A stretch of DNA of 19,640 bases, taken from contig DAMAHZ010000057.1 of assembly GCA_031993545.1 (NCBI GenBank), forward strand, positions 1 through 19,640, in the 5' to 3' direction. Under the pieces are notes generated by a model, which made no database searches, was not told where the DNA came from, and saw nothing but the letters and a program-made list of their open reading frames with translations. This document shows, piece by piece, positions 1 to 7,994 of this stretch. Position 1 is the stretch's first letter. Each line of letters begins with the position of its first letter. The DNA is from UBA1535 sp002323775 (GTDB taxonomy: Bacteria > Bacillota > Clostridia > Tissierellales > Sedimentibacteraceae). A program made the translations under genes and the position numbers.

Positions 1-1702
1 CTAATAGTTCAACATACAATCGCATAAACAGCTCATATGTAGTTATATAATTACTTAAATCAAAACCCAAATTATTATAATAACTTTCTAATACTAATAA
101 CCATTTCATTGCATTTCTATAATCTTCTGATTTCTCATAAGTTAATATTATATTAAAAATTAACAAAAGTTCTCGTTTTGTAAAATATTTTATTTTATCA
201 GAAAATATATATTCTTCTTTAATTGTAACTTCCAAAGCTTTTTTATACCTTTTTATTGCTTCTTCATCTGATATAGCAATTAATGCACTATTAAGATTAT
301 TTAATATAGCAGTTTCAACATGTCCGAGATATTGTTTATTAACCCTACTTGATAAATTAATTTTACCCTTAAATTTTTGTAGTGTCTCATATGCTTGTTC
401 AAACTTTGTTAAATTTAATAAATTTGAAAGCTGCATTTGTAATTCATAGGCTTCGTAATTACAACAATCAAAGATAAACATTTGAAATTCTCCAAACAAC
501 CCTGCTCTTGCAAGAAGTTTTTTCGCCTTTTTAGGATGAGGTATTGTTATTCCTCTTTCAAGTTTTGACAATGTTGTTACATCACATATGCCATAAGAAA
601 ACTTTTCTTGTGTCATGCCAAGCATTTCTCTTCTTATTTTTATTATCATTCCTAAAGAATAAAGCTCTCTATTATAGTTACTTGGATACCATTCTAATAA
701 TTCTGAACTTAAGTTATTTACTCTAAAAAGCTCGCTAATAAAATTACTTAGTTTTTCATTTTCTAAAAATTCTTCTTTCAATTTATTGTATTTTTTTATA
801 TCCTTTTCTGTCATATTGATTACATCTTCATATGAAGCAATTATACCTTCTAATGCTAAGCTCTTATATTTCAAAATTCCTTCTATAAAGTATAATCTAA
901 AGCTTTTTTGTAGATATTTAATTGCTTGATTACATTTTTTAAGCAGAAATTCATACTTCTTATTTATAAGATGCTTCTCTGCCACTAAACACACTAGCTT
1001 AGGATATAATTTTGCTTTTATAATACTATCAAAGTTATTTTTATCTATATATTTGAGCATTTCATTGTAAAATTCTTGCGACTTGCTATCATTATAAACT
1101 TTCTCTCTAAATTTCATACATTCTATCATTGTAAGCACTTCATCATAACCAAAGATTAAATAATTTATAGACTCATGTTCAAATTCTGGAATAGTTTTCC
1201 TAACTGCTTCTAAAAGAGTTTTATAAACTAATTTATTATTTGCCTTTTTAATTTGCATTATCCTTGATTTCATTATCAAAATAAATCTTTGTTGAAGTTT
1301 ATCCTTTTTTCCTATAGTATTTTCATATTCTTCAATCTCTTTTTCAGCTTTTTTATATTCTTTTTTTTCTATTAAATTAACAATTTTGTAACAAGTCATA
1401 TAATTATCATAATCCTTACTTGGTATATAATTCTCAAAGTCTTCTGTAGAAATTAAAAGTCTTTGTAATATTAAATCTACTTCAAACTTTCCTATTGATT
1501 TATCATTATTTAGAAATTCCGATAAATAGCTTTCTGAGCATATATCTTTACATAAATTTCTTAATTTAATTTTTTTCTTTTTCATAACTATTTTTATAAA
1601 TTTTCTTATAATTGAACTTTCATTATTTTGAGAAATATCTATGTTGTCATTATAATTATTGTTTTCATAATTAAAATTTAAATTTTTATCAACTTTATAC
1701 AC
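1..1702 (-). CDS. Large transcriptional regulator with two XRE-type HTH units and helical repeats, partial at left edge
   Basis: The minus frame is open from a GTG at 1702 to the window edge (567 codons read, no stop), so the C-terminus is missing. Residues about 31-85 resemble the first HTH of PlcR/Rgg-type regulators, including the stretch DICSESYLSEF. A second, better conserved HTH lies at about 352-400, with KIRREMLGMTQEKF followed by GICDVTTLSKLERG. The rest is Lys/Glu/Tyr-rich and predicted helical, as in TPR domains of the RRNPP peptide-sensing family. By family knowledge such proteins bind DNA and are controlled by a peptide; that role is inferred. GTG at 1702 was chosen because in-frame stops lie just upstream and the next ATG (residue 40) would cut into the first HTH. 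No strong ribosome binding site is visible. The gene lies outside the proposed island. Confidence 0.75.
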   Translation of the reverse strand, partial: MYKVDKNLNFNYENNNYNDNIDISQNNESSIIRKFIKIVMKKKKIKLRNLCKDICSESYLSEFLNNDKSIGKFEVDLILQRLLISTEDFENYIPSKDYDNYMTCYKIVNLIEKKEYKKAEKEIEEYENTIGKKDKLQQRFILIMKSRIMQIKKANNKLVYKTLLEAVRKTIPEFEHESINYLIFGYDEVLTMIECMKFREKVYNDSKSQEFYNEMLKYIDKNNFDSIIKAKLYPKLVCLVAEKHLINKKYEFLLKKCNQAIKYLQKSFRLYFIEGILKYKSLALEGIIASYEDVINMTEKDIKKYNKLKEEFLENEKLSNFISELFRVNNLSSELLEWYPSNYNRELYSLGMIIKIRREMLGMTQEKFSYGICDVTTLSKLERGITIPHPKKAKKLLARAGLFGEFQMFIFDCCNYEAYELQMQLSNLLNLTKFEQAYETLQKFKGKINLSSRVNKQYLGHVETAILNNLNSALIAISDEEAIKRYKKALEVTIKEEYIFSDKIKYFTKRELLLIFNIILTYEKSEDYRNAMKWLLVLESYYNNLGFDLSNYITTYELFMRLYVELL

Positions 1703-1854
1703 TATAATCCAACTTTCTTCATGTTTAAATTTTTATTATAAAGATTTCTAGTATGATATTAATTTTTTTATGCAAATATTATTTTAACATAATATAACAG
1801 TTTACGCAATAAACGTTATTATAAAAGCAGAGGAAAATGTGTAGGATGCATCTA

Positions 1855-2440
1855 TCCTGGATTTGCATACCCAAAAGTAGGATAGATCTATTCTAAGACT
1901 ATAGATACAGCCATAGCCTTAAAGGCGCTAGATAATGCTATAGCATCACAAAGGCAACTATTCATGGCGAGAAGCTCCTTTTATTTTATTTGTTTGTGTT
2001 GAATTAAGTATCTCACTAAGCTTTCTATTTAAAGATTTCCACTTGTTTTCAGGTTTTTCTTTTTGCTTATCATTGTAGGTGCTTCTTAACTATCTAAGCA
2101 CCTTACACGTAGTATCTAAACTATGCATAGTAGAATTAGCTTTAATTTTACAAATAGTATATCAGTATTTACTTTCTCGCGAGTATTACCATTGCTTTTT
2201 TTAATATATCATTTTCCTCCTTGAGTCTAAAATTTTCCTTTTTTATTCAATTGATTTTTTCAAGATTTATAGTATTTTCTCCTACTATAATTGGAACCTT
2301 CTTCTCACTCCAATTGCGTATTGCTGTTTTATTTAGGATATATTCACTGGCTATTCTAGTTCTACTATCATTGTTTTAAATTCATTTGTATAAGTTTTTT
2401 CTTAGACATTTTATAGACACTTCCTTATTCTGTTGCTATT
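1855..2440. mobile_element. Degenerate IS3-family insertion sequence debris
   Basis: This stretch contains broken transposase pieces. On the minus strand there is a recognisable orfA (separate entry), and downstream of it, about 1975-2140, a fragment reading roughly STYNDKQKEKPENKWKSLN that fits the start of an IS3-family orfB, with a stop and then loss of similarity. On the plus strand, about 1890-1965, the translation TIDTAIALKALDNAIASQR resembles the core of an IS3 orfB from a second element in opposite orientation. The sequence TGGACACTAAATAAGG, read on the minus strand near 2450-2465, may be a remnant terminus. Nothing here is intact. The 1703-1854 stretch between this debris and the regulator shows no gene. 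Confidence 0.6.
2169..2409 (-). pseudogene. IS3-family transposase orfA remnant
   Basis: Starting at an ATG at 2409, the conceptual minus-strand translation across several frame changes gives MSKKK, then YTNEFKTMIVEL, NKTAIRNWSEKKVPIIVGEN, a coiled-coil-like segment and NDILKKAMVILARK before a stop at 2169-2171. This order (HTH, then a leucine-zipper-like helix ending in ILKKA) is typical of IS3-family OrfA proteins of about 90 residues. In-frame stops and frameshifts show that it is dead. Confidence 0.7.
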
Positions 2441-2630
2441 ATATTAAAACCTTATTTAGTGTCCATACTTATCATTAATATTTTCGGTTACCCTTGGGAT
2501 CTATCAGAAAGTTATATTGTCATAAAAAAATAAACAAAATATACCTATTAATGTAAGTATTTATTACACACAAACACTACATGCACAAAATACAAATTGT
2601 TATAAAATGTTAGCATCCTAATTTTATCCA

Positions 2631-2686
2631 TAAAAAACTGTTGAAATCCAGCGGTTTTAATCTTTTATTACATCATTCCTGGCATT
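2631..2686 (-). repeat. Diverged copy of the groEL 3' end and terminator (att-like repeat, left)
   Basis: Positions 2667-2686 read attacatcattcctggcatt, identical over 20 bp to 17210-17229, which encodes the last residues and stop of GroEL (MPGMM-stop on the minus strand). The identity stops exactly where the coding sequence of the tail begins. On the other side, similarity continues without gaps for about 36 more bases through the groEL terminator, with roughly 30 of 38 bases matching; the stem here is changed (CCGCTGG against CCACTGA) and pairs less well. No other groEL sequence is present here. A tail-only copy of a 3' gene end plus terminator is what integration into that end leaves behind. 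Recombinase involvement is inferred. Confidence 0.8.
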
Positions 2687-2932
2687 AAATATATGCAAAT
2701 TAAGCTGTGTTTTGTATAGATTTTAGTGTATTTGTGTACGGGTGGTTTTGTATTAGGTGCATAGCTTTAATTTAGGTTGTCTTGATTGTGTTAGCATTTT
2801 GTTGGCATGAATCAATTTTGATTCTATTAAGTCTACCCAACTTCGCAAAGGATACATCTAACATAATTCTACTGGATATCCCGTGCAAACTCCCTTAATA
2901 ACGATGCAATTTCTAAATATTTTTTCATCTTA
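2687..2932. other. Non-coding stretch with short coding remnants
   Basis: No intact gene is seen. On the minus strand an ATG near 2926 opens a reading of MKKYLEIASLLREFARDIQ before a stop, and another frame shortly after reads LDVSFAKLGRLNRIKID. Together they may be the remains of a short gene at the island edge. I cannot assign a family. Confidence 0.3.
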
Positions 2933-3853
2933 CTATTCTAATAATCTTTTATCTAATTTTCTAAGTAAATTTACATCTACTTGTTTAGATACAAATTCAT
3001 ATGATAAAATTTTATTTTGCATAATCTTAATCGGGATATTATTACTTTCTATATAGTCACAAAATTCATCAAATATATGAGTAGAAGTCTGTTTAGCCCA
3101 ATAATGTATAAATTTATTCCCTAAATAAATTGTTTTTGGAACTGGAATATTAATAATAGAAACTCTATCGTCAAGTTTATTTCCTCCACCAAAGTAAAAA
3201 ATTAATCTCCATTCTTTTTCATATTCCCAAACCTTACTTTTTATAATTGTGGAAAGCAAAACCGATATTTCAATATCCTTATTTTTGGGATTTTCAAGCA
3301 AACTAGTAAAGTCAATAGGATTATCAAGATAAATTATAGGATATAAAAAAAATATTATATCTAATTTTTTTGTAAAATCATACTCAACACATATTCCTTG
3401 ATTATTATTAGCATAGTGACTCCACATTAATATTGATTTTTCATCTTCTGAAAAACAAGATACTCTAATGTCCTCTCTAATATATGTCATAAAAAACCTA
3501 TCTCTTTTTTCAAAGTCCCTCTTTAGGTGTTTCATATCCATTTCAATTTTAGAATGACCAAAACTACTTAATTGACTATTCAATTCTTCAATTCTTTTTT
3601 CAATATATGGAAATGTGTTTCTATGTATAGTTCCATCGTAGACATCATTAAATAATTCTGGATTTGTCACTGTAATTTTATTTTCTCTTAAATTAGATAA
3701 TACATATTCATTTAAACTATTATACCGAAATAATCTATTAGGAATTTTTTTATTTAACCTATCAGTATAATCTCTTTGTCTAAAAATTAAATTTGAACTT
3801 AAATAATTCATTAAAATTTTTCTAGTATTTTTATCTTTAATAAAATCAATCAT
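2933..3853 (-). CDS. DUF2971 domain protein
   Basis: This is a 306-residue soluble protein carrying the hallmark motifs of the DUF2971 family: LFRYNS (about 41-46) and NPELFND (64-70) near the N-terminus, VSCFSED (131-137), ILMWSHYANNNQGICVEYD (141-159), and KSKVWEYEKEWRLIF (206 onward). Length and motif order fit the family. Its biochemical activity is not established as far as I know; members are often found in accessory and defence-rich regions, which matches this setting. The gene stands alone, with about 170 bp to the next gene upstream on the same strand, and has a candidate sigma-A promoter (separate entry). The start ATG has a weak AAGGA-type ribosome binding site about 11 bases upstream. 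A defence role is inference from position only. Confidence 0.85.
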   Translation of the reverse strand: MIDFIKDKNTRKILMNYLSSNLIFRQRDYTDRLNKKIPNRLFRYNSLNEYVLSNLRENKITVTNPELFNDVYDGTIHRNTFPYIEKRIEELNSQLSSFGHSKIEMDMKHLKRDFEKRDRFFMTYIREDIRVSCFSEDEKSILMWSHYANNNQGICVEYDFTKKLDIIFFLYPIIYLDNPIDFTSLLENPKNKDIEISVLLSTIIKSKVWEYEKEWRLIFYFGGGNKLDDRVSIINIPVPKTIYLGNKFIHYWAKQTSTHIFDEFCDYIESNNIPIKIMQNKILSYEFVSKQVDVNLLRKLDKRLLE

Positions 3854-3916
3854 ACTTTTATTTGTCCTTCACAATAAATATATATCTATCCCTCAAAATA
3901 TTTTTACTCTACAATT

Positions 3917-3945
3917 CTTATATAGCATAATCAAATTCTTATCAA
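3917..3945 (-). promoter_or_regulatory. Candidate sigma-A promoter of the DUF2971 gene
   Basis: On the minus strand TTGATA (3945-3940) and TATAAG (3922-3917) are separated by 17 bases, about 64 bases before the DUF2971 start. The match is fair, but AT-rich DNA gives many such hits. Confidence 0.45.
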
Positions 3946-4027
3946 AATAGTTGTCCAATAAAGTAATCCGGAGTTTATCCCTAATATATCCATCCAACAC
4001 TTGCTTCACTTAATTAAACAGAGAAAA

Positions 4028-5164
4028 TTATCTGTTACTTAAGATGTTGGATATTTTTCTAAATATTTTGTTAAAAAATCCACTTATATTTGATATTTGT
4101 TCTTTAGATTCAACATTATACTTATGGTTGCTACCACTTGGTATATCATTTTTTACAACCTCTTTTATTACAATAACCTTATCTTCCTGCTCTTGTTCAA
4201 CAGTATTCTTATACGGAGTTATATCCTTTAAACTTGATGATTTTAACAAATCCACATCAACAATATTATTTTCTTTTTTCTCTAAAGTGTAATCTTGCTT
4301 TACGGATGTAAAACTAATCATTTTTTTATTGTTGAATCTTTCAATCAATTCTTTATCATTAATTTTATCTATATTTAAATCGCTCAAAGTATTCAAGTAA
4401 TATTTATTTTTTTGTTCATAGTAACTTATTCTACCAAATGAAATAATCATATCACCTTTATTTATACCTGTTTTATTAAGTTTGGATGGGTAATCAAATG
4501 AAGTAGTGATAGTCTTGCCCCCTGTTTCATAAGAATTGATATATATCTTTCCATTATAAATTTTTACACTATCAACAACATAAATAACAAATCGTTCTTT
4601 GTAATGCAAGTTTTTATTAAGCTCATCAACTGGAACAATAATTTCTTTTATTCCTAACTCTTCATTCCCTATTTTATATTTAAATTTAATCTTTCCGAGA
4701 TCGTCGATTGAATTTCGCTCGATTAGTCTTTTCATTTGAGATACTGTTCTAATTATATCTCTTAATACTTTTTTATAAGTTTTATATCTATAATATTTTT
4801 CCTTATCACTATTTGAAGCATTATCTTTAGGTTCTTGATGAATACTTGTATCACTAAGTCCTTTTCTCATTATACCTAGACCATTTATATCAATTGTTAT
4901 TTCAATTTCCCCATCATTACCTTTTACCGTTTCAATGAATTGTCTACCTTCCCATTCTGCATTAAAATATTCAATTGCTCTATATTTGCAATTATGTCCG
5001 CCTCTATTTGGTAATGCTCTAAAAAATTTATTTTCTACTCCTGTTACTTCTAAGGGTGGCTTACAAAATGGACAAAATATTTCTCCATTCTTATGTATAG
5101 TTTTATTATATTCTTTAATTTCTATATATCCATCTCTATACCTTGCAATTGTTAAACTGTTCAG
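4028..5164 (-). CDS. Unrecognised protein with N-terminal Cys motif and OB-like middle; probable CTG start
   Basis: The first ATG of this frame is at 4870 (280 residues), but the frame stays open upstream to about 5164 with convincing coding sequence: RYRDGYIEIKEYNKTIHKNG, then FCPFCKPPLEVTGVENKF and LPNRGGHNCKY. The Cys pair and following His/Cys suggest a zinc-binding fold. In the middle, the beta-rich stretch from KERFVIYVVDSVKIYNGKIYI to GDMIISFGRISYYEQ looks like an OB fold, so nucleic-acid binding is possible. The C-terminal third is charged and low in complexity, ending in a basic amphipathic helix. A GGAGG (5178-5174) lies nine bases before a CTG at 5164; no ATG, GTG or TTG is available in frame between there and the upstream stop. 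The gene therefore either starts at CTG or has a one-base frameshift from the ATG at 5180. Family and function are not recognised. Confidence 0.6.
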   Translation of the reverse strand: MNSLTIARYRDGYIEIKEYNKTIHKNGEIFCPFCKPPLEVTGVENKFFRALPNRGGHNCKYRAIEYFNAEWEGRQFIETVKGNDGEIEITIDINGLGIMRKGLSDTSIHQEPKDNASNSDKEKYYRYKTYKKVLRDIIRTVSQMKRLIERNSIDDLGKIKFKYKIGNEELGIKEIIVPVDELNKNLHYKERFVIYVVDSVKIYNGKIYINSYETGGKTITTSFDYPSKLNKTGINKGDMIISFGRISYYEQKNKYYLNTLSDLNIDKINDKELIERFNNKKMISFTSVKQDYTLEKKENNIVDVDLLKSSSLKDITPYKNTVEQEQEDKVIVIKEVVKNDIPSGSNHKYNVESKEQISNISGFFNKIFRKISNILSNR

Positions 5165-5178
5165 TTGTGTTTACCTCC
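5162..5178 (-). promoter_or_regulatory. Ribosome binding site and non-canonical CTG start
   Basis: GGAGG at 5178-5174 is followed by nine bases and CTG at 5164-5162, an ideal spacing. The ATG overlapping the GGAGG (5180) is in another frame and meets a stop after 14 codons. The frame containing CTG carries the conserved-looking protein. Confidence 0.45.
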
Positions 5179-5246
5179 ATATTGGATATTTTTATATTTG
5201 TTCTTTTCTGGAATTGTAAATAAAAGATAACATTTTAAATTATCTT

Positions 5247-5287
5247 AGATTCACCAGTCTCATTATATTTATGAATCTAGTGAGACT
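5247..5287. repeat. Interlocked inverted repeats, AGTCTCA/TGAGACT site 1
   Basis: AGTCTCA (5256-5262) pairs with TGAGACT (5281-5287), and interleaved with it AGATTCA (5247-5253) pairs with TGAATCT (5272-5278). On the minus strand a TATAAT (5267-5262) lies inside the structure, about 98 bases before the CTG start of the gene at 4028-5164. It could be an operator over that promoter. The rest of the 310 bp gap between the two genes (5165-5474) holds no coding sequence that I can see. Confidence 0.6.
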
Positions 5288-5383
5288 ACTAAATTATATG
5301 TATAATTTTAAATTACTCGCAATGCTTAATAACACTAATTTTTAACATTATCTTTATTGATATAATTTTCTTCTGTTATTATG

Positions 5384-5408
5384 TAGTCTCATGAGATTAA
5401 TGAGACTA
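5384..5408. repeat. Inverted repeat, TAGTCTCAT/ATGAGACTA site 2
   Basis: Nine-base arms TAGTCTCAT (5384-5392) and ATGAGACTA (5400-5408) flank a seven-base loop. The arm sequence is the same as in the repeat at 5256-5287, so the two are related sites about 125 bases apart. There is no T-run after the stem, so a simple terminator for the ATPase gene is unlikely. A protein-binding site is more plausible. Confidence 0.6.
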
Positions 5409-5474
5409 ACAAAATAAATTATATAAACTTCATATTATAGTAACTTTACTAAATCATAAAATAAATTAAATGGT

Positions 5475-7031
5475 TTACTGATAAGGGAATCGTGTAGCTA
5501 CGGTGTATATAGGAATAGTATCAAAATTTTCACCTCTGCCACCACTCGTTTTTTCTGCTAATATGCCTTTATTTATTAATCTTTTATCTATAAAAACTCT
5601 TAATGATTTTGAATTACCTCTGCTTGTTTTCACTTCTATTCCATAGACAGTATTATCTTTAGCTAATACCATAAAATCCAACTCATAGTCATGATAAGTT
5701 GAAAAGCAAGGAATATCTCCTTTTACTTTACTCTTTGAATATTTTACAGCGTATAATCTATATAACTCTGAGTAAACAAAATTTTCAGTTATAAAACCCT
5801 CTATGGAATCTGTTGGCAACCCAGTTTTAGTTGATACATATGATGCTATGCCACAGTCCATATAGTACATTCTTCTAGCTGGAATTATATAATTAACATC
5901 ACCTTCATTACACAAGTTGCAATCACCTATAATTCCTGAATAAATTAACCATTGAATAGCACTTGACACTTCATCTCTACTTACTAATGATTTTTGTGAC
6001 TTTTTCACAATATCAGTTACTACCTCTACAAGTTTTGTTCCTGAACCTCTTTTTTCATTGCACATTAAATGCACAGCTTCAGTATAAACTGTCTTAAAAA
6101 TTAGAGTTTCTTTTGATTCTTTAAAATAGTTTCGTGATTCTTTCTCAAATGTCTCTAGTAAATCATCTATCACATTTCTACAAATATCTATATCTTTGAA
6201 TTGTATATAATTTTTTACAACCTCTGGATATCCACCTATATTTCTGTAGGTTTCATATAACTGTTCAAGCTCTTTGTATTCATAACTGCTTGAACCACCA
6301 TATAAATCTATTTTATCTAATAATTCATGTTTCTCAAAAACTCTACAAAACTCTCTAAATGACAAAGGAAACATTCTGAGATAGGATATTGTTCCTGCCG
6401 GCAAGAAAAATTCTTTATTTAAGGTTTGTCCTAAGTAACTACCTGTAACTATTAAATCGCATTTTAAATTACTATTAATTGACCTAATTGAATTATATAC
6501 TTCATAACTAGCTTGAATTTCATCTAATATTAATAGTGTATTTTTGTTGTTCACATAATGCGGTAATTCTGCATTTTTGCAATACTTATCCATTGACAAA
6601 CTATTTATCCCACCTTTTATTACTGTGGCTATAAAGTTATACTCATCTACAGAAATATTCACATAAATCACGTAATCATAATTTTTATATCCAAACTTTA
6701 GTAATTCTGTAGTCTTTCCTATTTGTCTTGAGCCTTCTAGCTGCAACACTTTATGTAAAGGGTCATTTTTCCATTCTGACAATTCTTCTTGAATATCTCT
6801 TATAAAAGGACTTTCTTTCAGCAAACGATTATATTCTAAATTTATAATATCTTTATAGAGGATTATAGGTAATTCAACATCACTTTCTAACTCTTCATAC
6901 TTAATGATTTTCAAATTATCTATCTCTTCTATATTTTTTGCTAAATAATAATCTGTATAGAAAGCACCATCTTCAAGTATGAAGCCAACTGTTTTAGAAT
7001 CAGAATCTTTTACTCTTTGTGTAGCTAACAT
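5475..7031 (-). CDS. AAA ATPase with C-terminal DUF4143 domain
   Basis: This 518-residue protein has a Walker A motif GSRQIGKT (100-107), a Walker B LLILDEIQ (166-173) and a sensor-like DLIVTGS (192-198), followed by the DUF4143 region. There MDCGIASYV (391-399), E417, ELDFMV (450-455) and IEVKTS (465-470) form the PD-(D/E)XK-like nuclease core. Members of this family are common in bacteria and archaea, mostly without known function. Unusual here is an N-terminal extension of about 80 residues before the ATPase core, making it longer than most relatives (about 380-450). The start ATG at 7031 has a GGGAG ribosome binding site. The gene sits alone between two non-coding stretches, so no partner is obvious. 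The ATPase assignment is firm; nuclease activity is inferred from the motif. Confidence 0.88.
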   Translation of the reverse strand: MLATQRVKDSDSKTVGFILEDGAFYTDYYLAKNIEEIDNLKIIKYEELESDVELPIILYKDIINLEYNRLLKESPFIRDIQEELSEWKNDPLHKVLQLEGSRQIGKTTELLKFGYKNYDYVIYVNISVDEYNFIATVIKGGINSLSMDKYCKNAELPHYVNNKNTLLILDEIQASYEVYNSIRSINSNLKCDLIVTGSYLGQTLNKEFFLPAGTISYLRMFPLSFREFCRVFEKHELLDKIDLYGGSSSYEYKELEQLYETYRNIGGYPEVVKNYIQFKDIDICRNVIDDLLETFEKESRNYFKESKETLIFKTVYTEAVHLMCNEKRGSGTKLVEVVTDIVKKSQKSLVSRDEVSSAIQWLIYSGIIGDCNLCNEGDVNYIIPARRMYYMDCGIASYVSTKTGLPTDSIEGFITENFVYSELYRLYAVKYSKSKVKGDIPCFSTYHDYELDFMVLAKDNTVYGIEVKTSRGNSKSLRVFIDKRLINKGILAEKTSGGRGENFDTIPIYTVATRFPYQ

Positions 7032-7415
7032 TAAACCACTCCCTTTTATAATTTAACTACCATTTATAGTAGTACATATCAATATTATCATTATACTTAT
7101 GAAAAATCAATAAGATATACTTAGAAATTAACCCTAGCAAAACACACCTTAGATGGCACAGATTTTATGTCATTATATCTATTTTTTTTGTTGTATTTTT
7201 CAATAATTATATTTTAGTTAGTATTACTATTTTATATATAATTTTGATAGTGTTGTGTTACTAAAAAATATTACTTCACTATTTAAATACTTTTCTCAGT
7301 TTTTAAACATAGCTATATTTGTATATTTTTTGTACTTTTCTTACATATACCATACTCATTATCTAGTATTTTATATTACCTCTAGATTTTTTTAATAGGT
7401 ACATATTTATTAAGT
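7032..7415. other. Non-coding AT-rich stretch
   Basis: This 384-base gap lies between the ATPase gene and the membrane-protein gene. I find no open frame of note, no clear hairpin with T-run, and no RNA gene. It may contain the ATPase promoter, but no convincing -35/-10 pair stands out. Confidence 0.5.
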
Positions 7416-7823
7416 TTATAAATGTGTAATTATAATTATTCCTGTTGACAATAATGCTAATGGCAAATAAAATCCTATTTCTGTTGATGAAAAAACGCAT
7501 GCAAAGTATTTATTTTTATCTGTTTTAAATTCATCCAGAGAAGTATCCATATCAAAATCCACTTCTTCTTTGTCTAATTTCCTCACTTTATTATACAATG
7601 TTCTAAACAATCTCTCTTGCAATAAATAATACGAATCTAGTCCCCAAAATACGATTATTGGCACATATGCAATAAGAAAATATAACTTATCAGCATCCTT
7701 ACTTGATAAAGCAAATATACCTGCCACCAATGAGACTGCCCATCCTTTCAAAGCAAAGGAATTAGATGACATTCTATTAATAATTCCTTGTATTAATTCT
7801 AAATATTTTAATTTATTTTCCAT
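7416..7823 (-). CDS. Small three-helix membrane protein next to TIR genes
   Basis: This 135-residue protein has three hydrophobic segments at about 25-40, 46-66 and 115-133, with a charged loop (about 70-110) containing ERLFRTLYNKVRKLDKEEVDF. The ribosome binding site AAAGGA lies seven bases before the ATG. It is the last gene of the TIR/restriction block and directly follows the broken ThsB-like gene. I associate this protein type (RMSSNSFALKGWAVSLVAGIFA, then IVFWGLDSYYLLQERLFR) with neighbours of TIR-like DUF1863 genes, but I cannot check that here. A membrane effector triggered by a TIR-made signal is a reasonable hypothesis. It lacks any Macro or other signal-binding domain, so it is not a known Thoeris ThsA. 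Confidence 0.75.
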   Translation of the reverse strand: MENKLKYLELIQGIINRMSSNSFALKGWAVSLVAGIFALSSKDADKLYFLIAYVPIIVFWGLDSYYLLQERLFRTLYNKVRKLDKEEVDFDMDTSLDEFKTDKNKYFACVFSSTEIGFYLPLALLSTGIIIITHL

Positions 7824-7994
7824 ATATTAAATTCCTTTCTATCTTTAACGATACTTTATAATATATCTTTTACAATATTATATTTGTCTATACAACTTTA
7901 AAGTTCATATGTTAAATTTATGTACTTATTATAGTTGTTTTTAAAATCACTCCTCTTAACTGCTTCAATATAACTAAAATCCTATACTATATAA

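Noticed and set aside
544..726. Small plus-strand hydrophobic frame
   Set aside because: It is antisense to the HTH-encoding part of the large regulator, and its hydrophobic look comes from reading AT-rich DNA in reverse.
4935..5219. Plus-strand frame of 94 codons
   Set aside because: It lies opposite the N-terminal zinc-motif region of the minus-strand gene at 4028-5164, which has the better coding features and a ribosome binding site.
5384..5408. Terminator for the ATPase gene
   Set aside because: The hairpin is good, but no T-run follows on the minus strand, and the same arm recurs at 5256-5287, which favours a binding site.
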